64,000 bases of DNA from Marisa cornuarietis (GCA_004794655.1 SMMW01000061.1:62001-126000), one strand, 5' to 3'; counted from the first letter of the stretch, positions 56,101 through 64,000 are shown. Notes: generated from the letters alone by a model not told the origin. Made by a program: numbers and translations.

Positions 56101-59100
56101 TGTTACTAAGCTGAAGTCTGTTTGTCATCCAGTTTTTGATGTCCTTGAAGCAGGTGGATGTTAAGTAAACAGTGTCTGTAAGCTGCATCCGTGTCTTACA
56201 GTTGTCTGTGTAGAGGTGGTCTTTGACCTGATGGAATGTGATGAAAGGTGTAGAGTGTCAAGAGAACTGACCCTTGAGTAGCACTGCAGGTCAGTTCAAC
56301 AGAGTGGGAGTGAATGTCATTAAGACCATTCTGCAGTGTCTTGGAAAGGCACTGAGGAGGTTAAAGGTCAATGGTATCAAAAGCAGTGGAGACAATGAGG
56401 TTAAATGTCAAAGGTATCAAAAGGTATCAGTTTATGGGAAGCGGATGGCCGAGTGGTTAGAGCGCTGGCGTCCGAACCGAGAGCGCGCTGGTTCAATTCC
56501 CAATAAGCGCAGCAAACTTCCCCCAGTGGACCCAGCTGACGGGAACGGGTACCTGACTCCATAGAGGGTTGGGGAAGGTAAGGCAGCGAGGGAGAGGAGA
56601 TTGGCACCACCCTCATGTAAAAGCTGGCCCCGAGAAAAGTGGGGTCTGTAACACCTCACTCCCCTATGACCTGAACAGGTTATGGGATGACCTTTACCTT
56701 TACCTTTTTTTTTATCAAAAGCAGCGGAGACTTTGAGGAAGCTAAAGGTAAATGGTGTAAAAAGCAGTAGAGACACCGAGTGGGTTAAAGGTAAATGGTT
56801 TTTTGTATTCATCCACGCACTTATTTCATGTTTGCCATAGTGTCACCATTTTGTTTAAGTTTTAGTCTTTTGTGTTCAGTGCATTGAGCTCACATCCACA
56901 CAGGGATGTCCTCTTTACAAATTCAATTGTTAATTAATTATTACGGTTATTATTATTAAGCCAGTATACACAATATGCATTACATGTGTACATACTCTCT
57001 CACATGCACATGCATGAAAATGCTCACACACACTTGGTGAGCTGTAGAATGTACACACAGCACAGACTAACTGTTGACATCGTACCTGTTACTGTGGAAT
57101 GTACACTAAGGACAACACACAGCACAGACTGACCGTTGACATCGTACCTGTTACTGTAGAATGTACACTAAGGACAACACACAGCACAGACTAACTGTTG
57201 ACATCGTACCTGTTACTGTGGAATGTACACTAAGGACAACACACAGCACAGACTGACCGTTGACATCGTACCTGTTACTGTGGAATGTACACTAAGGACA
57301 ACACACAGCACAGACTAACTGTTGACATCGTACCTGTTACTGTGGAATGTACACTAAGGACAACACACAGCACAGACTGACCGTTGACATCGTACCTGTT
57401 ACTGTAGAATGTACACACACAGCACAGACTAACTGTTGACATCGTACCTGTTACTGTGGAATGTACACTAAGGACAACACACAGCACAGACTAACTGTTG
57501 ACATCGTACCTGTTACTGTGGAATGTACACTAAGGACAACACACAGCACAGACTAACCGTTGACATCGTACCTGTTACTGTGGAATGTACACTAAGGACA
57601 ACACACAGCACAGACTGACCGTTGACATCTTACCTGTTACAGCTGCTGTAGGTTCTCCACAGACATCTGGGCGAGACAGCAGGCAGACTGACACATTGAC
57701 AGCTGTGATTCCTGACTGTGGCAGTGCTACAGAGTCCAGTTCTGTACACATGTGTGTTGTCTGCCACTTGTTGCCAGCAATTTGCACTTGAATTTTGAGG
57801 CAGTACGTTGCAGGTAAATGGTAGTTTATGGACAACTGACCGTTCCCAGCAGAAAAGACCAGGGAGTTGTCGTCAAGATGTGGAATGTCCAAATCTGTAT
57901 AATTAGCAATTCAACCAATTCAACTGCCAGCAAATGAATGAGTGGTCAATAGCAATAGCATGTGATCTTTATTTTTTTGTACAGATTTTACTTCCAGTTA
58001 ATGATAACACATAATAATTTATTTTCTGGGGACTTTAGTGTGGATTTCACTTTTTTCTATGTCCAACAGTGTTTAACAGAATTTATTATTACATGCCTCA
58101 GTGTCTGTCAGAAATAATCTACTTGACGTACAGTTTTTGAGGAACAGCCAAATGAGTTTGTGTCACATATTTCACATGGTTAACAGAACCTAACGGAACT
58201 TTTATGGAATAAAATGATTATTTGAAGGGTCAGTGAAGATGTGAATGAACCTTCTGAGATGACACACTTGACTACTAGTCTCAAAGTGAAAAGTAATCAA
58301 TCATAAACAAGATCATGACAATCGATGATGACCATTCTATGCTAGTACTAGCCTTGTCTGGCATATAATCACATGGATTCATGCTTACATACTAGTGCAT
58401 ATATCTCCTAGATTTTCAGTTTATGGCATTTACAGGACAAAGAATTTGAATGCTTTCTATCAAGTGCTGAAAAGGAAATGATTAATCTGAACCCACAGAT
58501 GTTCATACATTCAGTTTAGCAACACCTATAGCAATTCAGGGGCAGTCATTCCCACCACCAATTTAATCCCACCCATCCGTTATTATGAGTTTTCTTATCA
58601 ACAGTTCTCACATCACATCACAGCCATAGATGCTCTATGACAGCCACACTGTGTACCTGAGGTCTGAGAAGTGATAGTAGTGGATGGTTTGCTAGCCCCC
58701 AGGAAGTTTAAGGCAAACACAGCAAACATGTAGGCAGTGGATGGCTTGAGTCCTAGGAAACAAATCAGATACTATGCTGTCACAAACCTGATGTATATAT
58801 TTTTTTAAATGTTGAATGAGAACGGAGAGTGTTGGCAGATGGCGAGTGTTTTGCATGGGAGTGCTTGAGTGAGAGTGTCTCATGACCGCCGCTTTTTCTT
58901 TAACAGGGGCTCCACTGTATAAATGTTAATGTAGGGACCTTATTAAAGGGCTCCTCTGTATAAATGTGATGTAACAGCATCACTGAGGTGCTCCACTAGT
59001 ATAAATGTTGATGTAAGGGAATCATTGAGGTGCCCCACTGTATAAATGTGATGTAACGGCATCACTGAGGTGCTCCACTAGTATAAATGTTGATGTAAGG

Positions 59101-62100
59101 GAATCATTGAAGGGCTTCACTGGTATCAACGTTGGTGTTACAGCATCATTTAGGGGCTCCACTGTATAAATGTTGATGCAACAATCTTATTGAGGGGCTC
59201 CAATGAATAAATGTTGGTGTAAGGGCAACTTCCTGTGTTCAATGGGGGCTGGTCCGCTGAGTCTATCATCAAGAGGAGCGACAACAGCAACAGACTGTGT
59301 ATTGTGTTTCTGATGATGGAAGCTTCAGAAGCAAACTTGTCATGTGAACTTTTACTCAAAGACTTTAACTGCCGAGAGGGGGTATTACTGTTTTGTGTAT
59401 TCATGTATAGTTAAGCAGTGTGGTTGTTGATTTTTTTCTAATATTATATTCATTTTTTTTGCTTCATATTTTTGTTGGTGTTTTAATCTAGTGTGACATT
59501 CACCGATGTGAATCTTGAGATATGCAGAATAGGATTTGCTGTAATATAGCTGAGACTGGCTTCAAATAACAACACATTTTGCAGCAAGAGATATCATGTC
59601 CATCCATAATGCGTCAGGGTTTTGCTTCTTAACACTGGTGTCTGCCTTCACAGTTCTATTGTGTGCCTTTATGGTGCACATGGCATTATGACGTTAGTGT
59701 GTGTCTTCATGATACCTGCATTTAGGTTTATGATACCTGTGTTTTTTTACTTCTCCAGTGCTTTCAATACAATGCAATGTCATTTGCTTTCCCAAAATCA
59801 TTTGGATGAATGGTGATACCAGAACTTCTCTGTGGATCTTAGACTACCTGACCAACGGACCCCAATTTATAAGTATTTCTAGAGATGTCATTTCTGATAC
59901 TCTGTACACCAATACTGGTGCTCTCCAAGGGACTGTATTCCCTCCTTTCTTGTTTGCTCTGTGCATGGCAGAGTGTAGACACAGGAATGAAAACTGCCCT
60001 ATAGTGAAATTTACAGACAACGCTGAACTTATGGATCCTCATATACAACCAAATCATGGCTAGGACACAATTTTGAGTGAAGGTTCTCATCCTACTGGCT
60101 CCCATTCTAGAAGTGCCTGGTTTTTCTTTTTTTTTTTTTTTGGTTTTGTTTTTGTGTCTGCTTATATTTAATGGCATACTTGAGGTATCATGTAATGTCT
60201 GATGTATTATGTAATAGTAACATTGGTAGACAATTTCCTGAGAAGGATTAATAGAGAAGTTTTGTATTTGTAATTGCTAAAGCACTTCTTATAGTTTCCA
60301 ACTGATATCAGAGCAGATTGTGCAGAGCACAGTATATTCTGTTTGACTCATTAAATATATTGTACAGAACACGTACAGTATCTGACTGGAATAAGGGTTA
60401 GGGTTGACTCAGTATCACACTGTAACACTAATGACTAAATAGACCTACTGCCTTACCTGTCACATTGTACCAACTAACATTGAGAGCCACATCAGGTTTC
60501 TCTTGCATCCCAGAGCCTTTATCGCCGGTTTCCTGGTACTGGAGTTTAAACTGCTGTAGATAACCACCATCAAAGCCACCTGTCCATTGCAGGTGCACAG
60601 ATTCCCAGGTGGTATCAAGAACTTTGAGATCAAAGGGTGCCTCTGGGGCAGCTATCAAGAAGAAAGTAACGAAAGGTTTTCTTTGGTGCGACCACAAACA
60701 CTTAATATTTGCTTTGTGCAACCGCTATACGCCTGGCACAAATACTGAATGTTGTTTAACAAGAGTAACTCCTTTGTTCTATTTGACATTAAATTATATT
60801 TACTGAATATGAAATTTAAAAGTTTTAAAATTTTTATTTTGAAGAAAAATGTATAAAATAAAAGAATACACTGAAATATTTTATGTTTGTATTTTTACAA
60901 CATTTAATTCTAAGAAATGGTTCTTGCATACAAAGGAGATATGTATGATTTTATTATATTATCTTTATTTTTCCATTTAACTTGAATTTTTTTTAAGCAA
61001 ATATTTCTTTCAATCTGGCATGATGGGCTTTTTTTTAATCTTATGCCATTCTGTACACATTTTGTGTCTATTAAATCAGAAACAAAATTATAACATCTGC
61101 ATCACTTAGCTCTTGCAGTGTTTGGATATTGATTTGCAGGTGTGGCCCTAGCACAAACCCGTGTCCAGTATTAGGTTTACTACCAGCTTGCTACCTCATG
61201 TGTACTTGTAGCCCCTAACCTTAAACTGTGATCACCCTTCTTTATAATGAAGCATGCCTAATCCTTTCTCATAGCCTGTAATCACTCTCCTTTATTCTGA
61301 GCCATACCCACTTCTTTATCATAGACTCATGCCGTTCTGCTTCCCCCTCCACCTTGCTTATTACAGCTTCTGATTATGACTCATGTCTTTGTTTCCATAC
61401 TAGCCCTAAAACTCATTCAGCCTCATATGTGAGAAACCTTGATTGGACTATTGCCAGGATAGCGCATTAAATTATGATGTAGGGGCCCCCATTTGCAGCA
61501 GAGTATCATACAATAGCCAGCTATCTGGGGCCCCTGCATCCAAAGTTTCACGTGCTGTCCTGACGATAGTCCAGTTGGGGCTTCTGGCATAAGAGGCCTG
61601 GTCTCCCCATTGTTAGATACTGGTCGACATTGATCTTCTGACATTTAGAGTCTTGTCATGACACCAGTCTCAGACTGCAAGAAAGGGGAGACCATTTACC
61701 AAATAATCTGGTGATTTTCCTTCTCTCTTTTTTTTAAACTTATAGTGGTATCTGTTCCACAAATTTAATCTCAAGACTTGAAAATTAAATAATGACATTT
61801 ATCTTGTTTCTAGCCTACCACTGATTGCATTAAATATGTCTATATTATTATATTATATTATATATATACTAGGAAATTAAATGACATCTTGTTTCTAGCT
61901 TACCACTGATTACATTACATATGTCTATATTATTATATTATAAAAATACTTGAAAATTAAATAATGACATTTATCTTGTTTCTAGTCTACCACTGATTAC
62001 ATATGTCTAGATTATTCCACAACACTGTAAAAGTGATGCAGGTGTCATTGTGAAGAAGCTCTATATGACATGTTGACAGTGACCCACATTTTGTTGTTAA

Positions 62101-63622
62101 GGCTCCATGACATGTTAAAAGTGACCTACATTTTGATGTGATGTTGAGGTTCTGTATGACATCATGTTAAAAGTGACCTACATTTTGTTGTAATGGTGAG
62201 GGTCTGTGTAACATTGCCCATGAAGTTGACTGCCAGACATTGGTAACTGCCAAAGTCACCAGCTCCCACCCTGTTGATCACAAGGCTACTGCCATAAGCT
62301 GAGACAGCAGTTGAAACTGGAAACTGCAATAGACAATTAATTAGTATGTGCTGATGACATTCATCTGTAAGTCAACATAGAACCATGGCATCATTCTTGC
62401 AGCAGAAGTGTCTACAGTCAAACACGTAAGCACTACCAAGATCGACAAGATGTCATGATTGTACATCCTCAGTCTTCTGAACAGTCTTCACACAAATGTA
62501 CCAGCAACAAATTCATACCATGGCATCAGTCAAGACATTTCTATTCATACCATGACATCACTAATGCCAGCTCTGCTCATACTATAGTAGTCTGAGTGAT
62601 GCCTACAACAGGAATACAGTCCTTATGGTCTGATGTATGCAAAGCACACAAACAGCTAAACAAACACTGTATACCTTGTATACATCCATGTTTTGCTCAC
62701 CTCTGATATAACCAAACTGCTAGAAGACACTGTGGTTAGCTGCTGTCCATTTCTGTACCAGGAAAAGACTGGGACAGGGTATGCCTGCACTTGGCAGTGG
62801 AGACTGGCTGGGTTAGACAGCATCACTGCTACCTTCTGAACCACTGACAGCTGAACAGGGGCAACTGGGGTGCATGGAGTAGGGGTCATAGGTCAGAAAA
62901 TACCCTTAAGTCATGACAAGTTAAACACTTTGTAAGTTTAAAATTGTGTGATATAATTACAGACTAGTATCAGCTTACGTAGTTTTTAAATGGCATAAAT
63001 TTATGTCACTGATAAAGCTCCCTGTTGAAGTAGATTGGTGTTTATCTTAAATAAATAATGATGACTATGATGAGTTTTTAATTGATGGAATTTTCCTGCA
63101 ATAAAGCGAGCTTACTGACTATGTTTTAAAATAAAATTTACAAAAACTACTAAACACACAGCCCAGCATGTTATGTATACAAGAAAAGATAGTGTGGAAT
63201 CCAAACTAAATAAACAAGAAAATGATGGCTACAACTTATAACTGTTAGAAAACGTTTCGAACCTTCTGTCCTGAGAACCTGGACTAGCATGTTGCACACA
63301 GATATAACCCTGATCTGTATTTATAGTAGCAGCAGTATCATTAAGACTGATCATCAGTTTGTCTCAAAAAATGTCTTATACAATTTCTAATTATCTCTAA
63401 TGATACACTATTATACAACTGTGATGAGCATGTACAACTATATGATTAGTGCTCACAGTTTTTTAAACAAATCTGTTTGAAACTTACATTGGACAAAAAA
63501 CCTCACGGTGCTATTGACTGAAAGGGAATAGACAGGTGAAGTCGCTGTGCAAGTGTAGTTTCCTGTATCTTCAACACGAAGATGAGTTCTCTCCCCTCCA
63601 TCTAACTGCTGACGGCCTAAAC
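34993..63622 (-). CDS. Nephrin-like Ig/FN3 transmembrane receptor gene, 3' part (12 exons)
   Basis: Twelve minus-strand exons give about 525 residues with every junction in phase. The order is: end of an Ig domain (DTGNYTC), a whole Ig domain over two exons (LHCQV, FSWYRNG, DFGSYQC), and an FN3 domain over two exons (LQWTGGFDGGYLQQF and LKPSTAYMFAVFA). An 87-residue segment with four cysteines, a transmembrane helix (IIIACVCATIIVTLLIILVC) with RRR stop-transfer, and a tail of about 150 residues follow. The W..GFDGG..Q.F pattern is that of the nephrin / Sns / Hibris FN3 domain. Those proteins act in cell-cell recognition (filtration slit, myoblast fusion, synapse choice). The tail has YWDM (YxxM, PI3-kinase SH2 type), YNNI (YxN, Grb2 type) and ends IYEVVV, a possible PDZ ligand. 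Several N-glycosylation sequons lie outside. Upstream Ig exons and the signal peptide are off the right edge. IGSF9/Turtle-type proteins are the main alternative. Confidence 0.8.
35285..35475 (-). mobile_element. tRNA-derived SINE with conserved 3' domain
   Basis: Minus strand: A box in ctggtggtgtaatagttagc, B box near gagttgagctctcgtc, then a 3' part with cagcaactgaggctatctca seen reversed as tagcctcagttgctggc and gtaaaacaccaattc. This 3' part recurs at 41380-41440. Confidence 0.75.
35726..35758 (-). CDS. Receptor exon k: 33-base microexon
   Basis: Acceptor gttttgcag, donor GTAAGA, coding for GSADGLRNPR plus partial codons. Phase 1 at both ends, so it can be skipped or included without changing the frame (11 residues). 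Confidence 0.75.
37318..37700. repeat. 34-bp minisatellite, about eleven copies
   Basis: Unit tctgaacacagcacgagtct then caaccaagcatgaa. In the intron between receptor exons k and j. Confidence 0.92.
37992..39024 (-). mobile_element. LINE 3' half (CR1/L2-like), 5'-truncated
   Basis: Minus strand starts at FADDTQIL (reverse-transcriptase motif C, about 39022-39000) and runs through KLNDNKTEALLCG, DLGLFIDAELSM, RLDYCNSALWGVP, LDRLQRVQNTAARIV and LHWLPVKKRI, all typical of this LINE group. It ends AAPKLWNALPSSL and RLKTHLFT. One frameshift near 38390. The 3' UTR ends in (catcat)n at 37992. The same 3' end is present at 51877 and 63806. Confidence 0.88.
40110..40335. repeat. Minisatellite, about 45-60 bp unit
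   Basis: Four to five copies of gttgtgagattagctgggta then gttctgttggagagaaggga, the last shortened. Lies 45 bases beyond the 3' end of receptor exon j, in the intron. Confidence 0.85.
40378..40533 (-). CDS. Receptor exon j: tail segment with YxxM
   Basis: Acceptor acctgttgtag, donor GTATGT. Reads SRYPAFSSSELEPPYWDMNA and later HMMELQLSRQNEAI. PPYWDM matches the PI3-kinase p85 SH2 consensus YxxM, a known working motif in nephrin tails. The middle is acidic and serine-rich. Confidence 0.85.
41380..41440. mobile_element. SINE 3' domain fragment
   Basis: ggtgttttactccatgccag then caactaagcctttatcatgg matches the 3' part of the SINE at 35285-35475. Confidence 0.5.
42204..42490. repeat. 74-bp minisatellite, four copies
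   Basis: Unit gttagcctttatcagacaac then atactccaggtctaaactcttgcactaggacataaacaac; starts at 42204, 42278, 42352 and 42426. Confidence 0.92.
42893..44335. mobile_element. Foldback DNA element, 1.44 kb
   Basis: Perfect terminal inverted repeats of about 40 bases: ggggcgccaagaggggaatt at the left and its complement ending cttggcgcccc at the right. The inverted similarity continues inward through caaatttgctatttctagct to about 43310 on the left and 43788 on the right (ttggtctttgacc and catatgcaaatgagccagcc). The arms carry many short units of the kind tatagctatacattgcat. The centre (43310-43788) is unique and has no transposase. It resembles a foldback/MITE mobilised in trans. No clear target duplication was seen at the borders. 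Confidence 0.85.
44641..44720 (-). CDS. Receptor exon i: proline/glutamine-rich tail segment
   Basis: Acceptor gttttgacag, donor GTATGT. Reads HPPPVNGSVSSKKP then QAQTQPQVYNNI. YNNI is a YxN motif of the Grb2 SH2 type. One base at each end joins exons h and j. Confidence 0.75.
45275..45302 (-). CDS. Receptor exon h: 28-base microexon
   Basis: Acceptor ttgtttcag, then CT, eight codons (KEYAEERE) and AG, then GTATGT. It fits exactly between exon g (one base over) and exon i (one base to complete). Without it exon i would be read in another frame and stop in exon j, so it is needed for the long tail. Confidence 0.75.
46028..46776 (+). pseudogene. P-element / THAP9-like transposase fossil
   Basis: Near 46033 the frame reads WMNFTRKKDFYHLKPSDIYG then CLCSDHFEES and a stop. 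W...R, ending C-SDHFE, is the second half of a THAP zinc finger. From 46330, with two or three frameshifts, come YISGYLVKK, ICDQCKTTIAGS, KQFGGLYNPS, FECAYCKN and a cysteine-rich end finishing RKILKLHYL. This matches the C-terminal part of P-type transposases (YI.GY..RK, C..C, R.H at the end). The catalytic centre between them is deleted. It cannot be functional. Confidence 0.7.
48010..48061 (+). CDS. Possible plus-strand first coding exon
   Basis: ATG in good context (aacATGGCGGCA) gives MAAQTVDVDTSLDRKNN and stops at a donor (AACG then GTAAAC). It lies in a GC-richer stretch with a (ccaccaccacc)n run. No later exon was found in this window, so this is tentative. If real, the gene would be nested in the opposite orientation inside a receptor intron. 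Confidence 0.3.
48714..48842 (-). CDS. Receptor exon g: transmembrane helix
   Basis: Acceptor ctgttaacag, donor GTAAGA. Reads NPENRGILIERD, then a hydrophobic stretch of about 24 residues (VIIIACVCATIIVTLLIILV), then CFICRRRQAN. The RRR after the helix sets the type I topology with the C-terminus in the cytoplasm. Confidence 0.9.
51877..52022 (-). mobile_element. LINE 3' tail, short copy
   Basis: Nearly identical to 37992-38140: tgatgatgatgtccatttgt then aatgcgcaggtatccattcg and aaacaccaggaaagtaaaaa. Truncated after about 145 bases, as usual for 5'-truncated LINE insertions. Confidence 0.85.
52253..52262 (-). CDS. Possible alternative first exon (MAD plus one base)
   Basis: On the minus strand cgcaaaATGGCAGATT is followed by a consensus donor GTAAGTATC. 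The start context is good (A at -3, G at +4). The single left-over base would join exon g in frame. A GC-rich block lies directly upstream (52450-53500). It could equally start an unrelated nested gene. Confidence 0.3.
52450..53500. promoter_or_regulatory. GC-rich block, possible promoter
   Basis: Noticeably higher GC and CpG than the intron around it. A 184-codon plus-strand frame (52786-53340) and a 122-codon minus frame (53440-53072) overlap here. Neither shows a recognisable domain and both are expected by chance at this composition. Also holds a (tgtggtgttgtggtgtgtaag)n-like short repeat near 52600. Confidence 0.3.
54030..54790. repeat. 29-bp minisatellite, about 25 copies
   Basis: Unit gtaatgtgtacgcagtacat then cgttatgtt, with variants tacgcag, aatccat and aatgcag. 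The open frame across it is an artefact. Confidence 0.92.
55520..56190 (-). mobile_element. LINE reverse-transcriptase fragment, interrupted
   Basis: Minus strand: DIKNWMTNRLQLSNN (56140-56095) and, beyond an insertion, WIANRLQLSNNKTRAKFIG (55680-55620). This is the KLNDDKTE region downstream of the RT catalytic site in CR1/L2-type LINEs. The insertion at 55692-56096 splits it. Confidence 0.65.
55692..56096 (+). mobile_element. LINE 3' end inserted into the older LINE
   Basis: Reads KSFSYQPPSTSNRLPVSLQH, then FTTFKSRLRRIFSEQ and a stop, the usual LINE C-terminus. A 3' UTR follows with aaggcgctacataaatcctc and an (att)n tail. atccagttgttacta is present on both sides, consistent with a target-site duplication. 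Confidence 0.8.
56437..56714 (+). mobile_element. Complete tRNA-derived SINE
   Basis: Head with A box ggatggccgagtggttagag and B box ggttcaattcc (56490-56500), like a tRNA for leucine or serine. Then a body with gggttggggaaggtaaggca and gagattggcaccaccctca, and a (acctttt)n tail. Reference copy for those at 1105 and 25629. Confidence 0.88.
57065..57640. repeat. 62-bp minisatellite that repeats a splice donor, ten units
   Basis: tacctgttac recurs at 57083, 57145, 57207, 57269, 57331, 57393, 57445, 57507, 57569 and, as the real exon f border, 57631. On the coding strand each unit has gtaacag before gtacgatgtcaac, and also tgttgtccttag 20 bases before that donor. Confidence 0.93.
57634..57894 (-). 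CDS. Receptor exon f: cysteine-containing membrane-proximal segment
   Basis: 87 residues between FN3 and the membrane (acceptor tttatacag, donor GTAAGA). Four cysteines (TYCLKI, HMCTEL, SVCLLS, DVCGEP) and alternating hydrophobics suggest a beta-sandwich, perhaps a diverged FN3 domain. Vertebrate nephrin has nothing comparable here as far as I recall. The donor of this exon is the first unit of the 62-bp repeat that follows. Confidence 0.85.
58657..58752 (-). CDS. Receptor exon e: second half of the FN3 domain
   Basis: A 96-base exon (acceptor tttcctag, donor GTACAC) reading GLKPSTAYMFAVFALNFLGA then SKPS: the E-F-G strands with the conserved L.P.T.Y pattern and the closing G.S.PS. Phase 1 at both ends. 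Too short for an ORF search; found by looking for the missing FN3 half. Confidence 0.87.
58930..59230. repeat. Degenerate repeat, about 57 bp unit
   Basis: Copies of ggggctccactgtataaatg then ttgatgtaagggaatcattg, five or six times with divergence. Confidence 0.75.
59751..60063 (+). pseudogene. LINE reverse-transcriptase core fragment
   Basis: FSSAFNTMQ (motif A region), WILDYLTNGPQF, VISDTLYTNTGALQGTVFPP (motif B) and CPIVKFTDNAEL, where the catalytic FADD has decayed to FTDN. One internal stop (near 59817). CR1-like, oriented against the host gene. Confidence 0.8.
60457..60651 (-). CDS. Receptor exon d: first half of the FN3 domain
   Basis: Acceptor ttcttgatag, donor GTAAGG, 64 codons plus partial codons. 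APEAPFDLKVL is the FN3 A strand and VHLQWTGGFDGGYLQQFKLQ the B-C strands with the invariant tryptophan. The GFDGG turn is the nephrin-family hallmark used for the assignment. Confidence 0.87.
60652..62181 (-). other. Intron c-d of the receptor gene
   Basis: AT-rich. Contains a threefold repeat at 61780-61995 (ttgaaaattaaataatgaca then tttatcttgtttctagccta). The frame at 61423-61644 has no splice support. Confidence 0.5.
61780..61995. repeat. Three-copy repeat of about 75-110 bp
   Basis: Each copy has aattaaatgacatcttgttt-like text followed by ctaccactgattacat and atgtctatattattatatta. Confidence 0.75.
62182..62323 (-). CDS. Receptor exon c: C-terminal part of the Ig domain
   Basis: Acceptor ctattgcag. 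Reads YGSSLVINRV and GDFGSYQCLAVNFMGN, the E-F-G strands that close the domain begun in exon b. Contains an NVT sequon. Ends with one base before GTAGGT. Confidence 0.85.
62701..62864 (-). CDS. Receptor exon b: N-terminal part of an Ig domain
   Basis: After acceptor caccccag reads APVQLSVVQKV, then SLHCQVQAYPVPVFSWYRNG: B-strand cysteine and C-strand tryptophan of an I-set Ig domain. Ends GAG before GTGAGC in phase 0. A weaker earlier donor (ACA then GTGTCT), also phase 0, would give a loop ten residues shorter. Confidence 0.85.
62865..63487 (-). other. Intron a-b of the receptor gene
   Basis: AT-rich, no feature recognised. Confidence 0.5.
63488..63622 (-). CDS. Receptor exon a: C-terminal half of an Ig domain
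   Basis: Between acceptor tctgtccag and donor GTAAGT. Contains VEDTGNYTCTA, the F strand with the disulphide cysteine, and NYT and NST sequons. Starts with two bases of a codon and ends with one (phase 1 at both ends, typical of Ig modules). Confidence 0.85.
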
Positions 63623-63805
63623 CTGGACAGAAGGTGAAAAAAGTCAGGAAAAGCAGCTAGGACTGACTGTAGCCCAGTCTGTTAGGGAAAGCTACTTGGA
63701 CCGAACGGCACCAAGTCTGTTAGGGAAAACTGCTAGGACTGTAGCCAAGTCTGTTCAGTGGTTAGGGTTAGATGCCAGTCCCAACAGACAGGTAGATGAC
63801 AATGT

Positions 63806-64000
63806 TTTGATGATGATGATGATGTCCATTTGTAATGCGCAGGTATCCATTCGGAAGAATGCTCATTGCGCAGCAAAAACAAAATAAATATAAAAAATAA
63901 GAAAAAAATAAAGTAAATAAATAGATAAACACCAGGAAAGTAAAAAATAAAGACACAAGTGTTTCTTGGTTGTTTAAGTTTAAGTCCGTCTTAAATAAAC
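63806..64000 (-). mobile_element. LINE 3' end, continues off the right edge
   Basis: Same 3' UTR as at 37992 (tgatgatgatgatgtccatt, aatgcgcaggtatccattcg, gtttaagtttaagtccgtct), nearly identical over about 190 bases, so probably inserted recently. Confidence 0.85.

Larger units (their letters stand above)
48843..57633 (-). other. Intron f-g of the receptor gene (8.8 kb)
   Basis: The largest intron. It holds a LINE tail (51877), a possible alternative first exon (52262), a GC-rich block (52450-53500), a minisatellite (54030), nested LINEs (55520-56190), a complete SINE (56437) and the donor-containing array (57065). From 49150 to 51870 nothing beyond short low-complexity runs was recognised. 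Confidence 0.55.
57895..60456 (-). other. Introns d-e and e-f of the receptor gene
   Basis: Apart from exon e (58657-58752), the repeat at 58930 and the LINE piece at 59751, the sequence is AT-rich and holds no recognised feature. Confidence 0.5.

Noticed and set aside
56440..56512. A functional tRNA gene
   Set aside because: A and B boxes are present, but the acceptor stem does not close and the SINE body and tail follow directly.

Overview
This is eukaryotic (animal) genomic DNA: long AT-rich introns, GT-AG splice sites, many minisatellites, tRNA-headed SINEs and decayed LINEs. The SINE types and repeat style suggest a lophotrochozoan, most likely a mollusc, but nothing in the window proves the species. 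There is no sign of a bacterial, phage or CRISPR context.

Two spliced genes can be traced with consistent reading phase, both on the minus strand. (1) Positions 6203 to 1 and off the left edge hold the 5' part of an HMG-box transcription factor gene of the bobby-sox (BBX) type. Four exons are visible, two of which together make the HMG box, with a CCAAT-containing promoter region just upstream. (2) Positions 63622 to 34993 hold the 3' part of a gene for an Ig/fibronectin-III single-pass membrane receptor resembling nephrin. Twelve exons run through Ig domains, an FN3 domain, an extra cysteine-containing extracellular segment, the transmembrane helix and a tail with YxxM and YxN motifs and a C-terminal EVVV. 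Every exon junction closes in phase. A third minus-strand gene is represented by one large terminal exon (22981-21473) coding for an acidic, low-complexity protein of unknown function. A few small candidate first exons (6512+, 48010+, 52262-) and a GC-rich possible last exon (26608-26844+) are weaker.

Between 6.9 and 19 kb the window is mobile DNA. Two head-to-tail fragments of one non-LTR retrotransposon (6955-10080) are followed by a 1.2 kb minisatellite. Next comes an unusual LTR element (12066-18677) whose RNase H fragment, polypurine tract, LTR and 190 bp of flanking minisatellite are present twice as a near-identical inverted repeat. Between the arms lies a gag-protease frame that continues into a long coiled coil where pol should be.

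The introns of the receptor gene carry further elements: a 1.44 kb foldback element (42893-44335), a decayed P-element/THAP9-like transposase (46028-46776), LINE fragments, nested insertions and SINEs. At least fifteen minisatellites occur. Two of them contain gene signals: one repeats a splice donor (57065-57640) and one repeats the receptor's last codons and stop (34905-35016).
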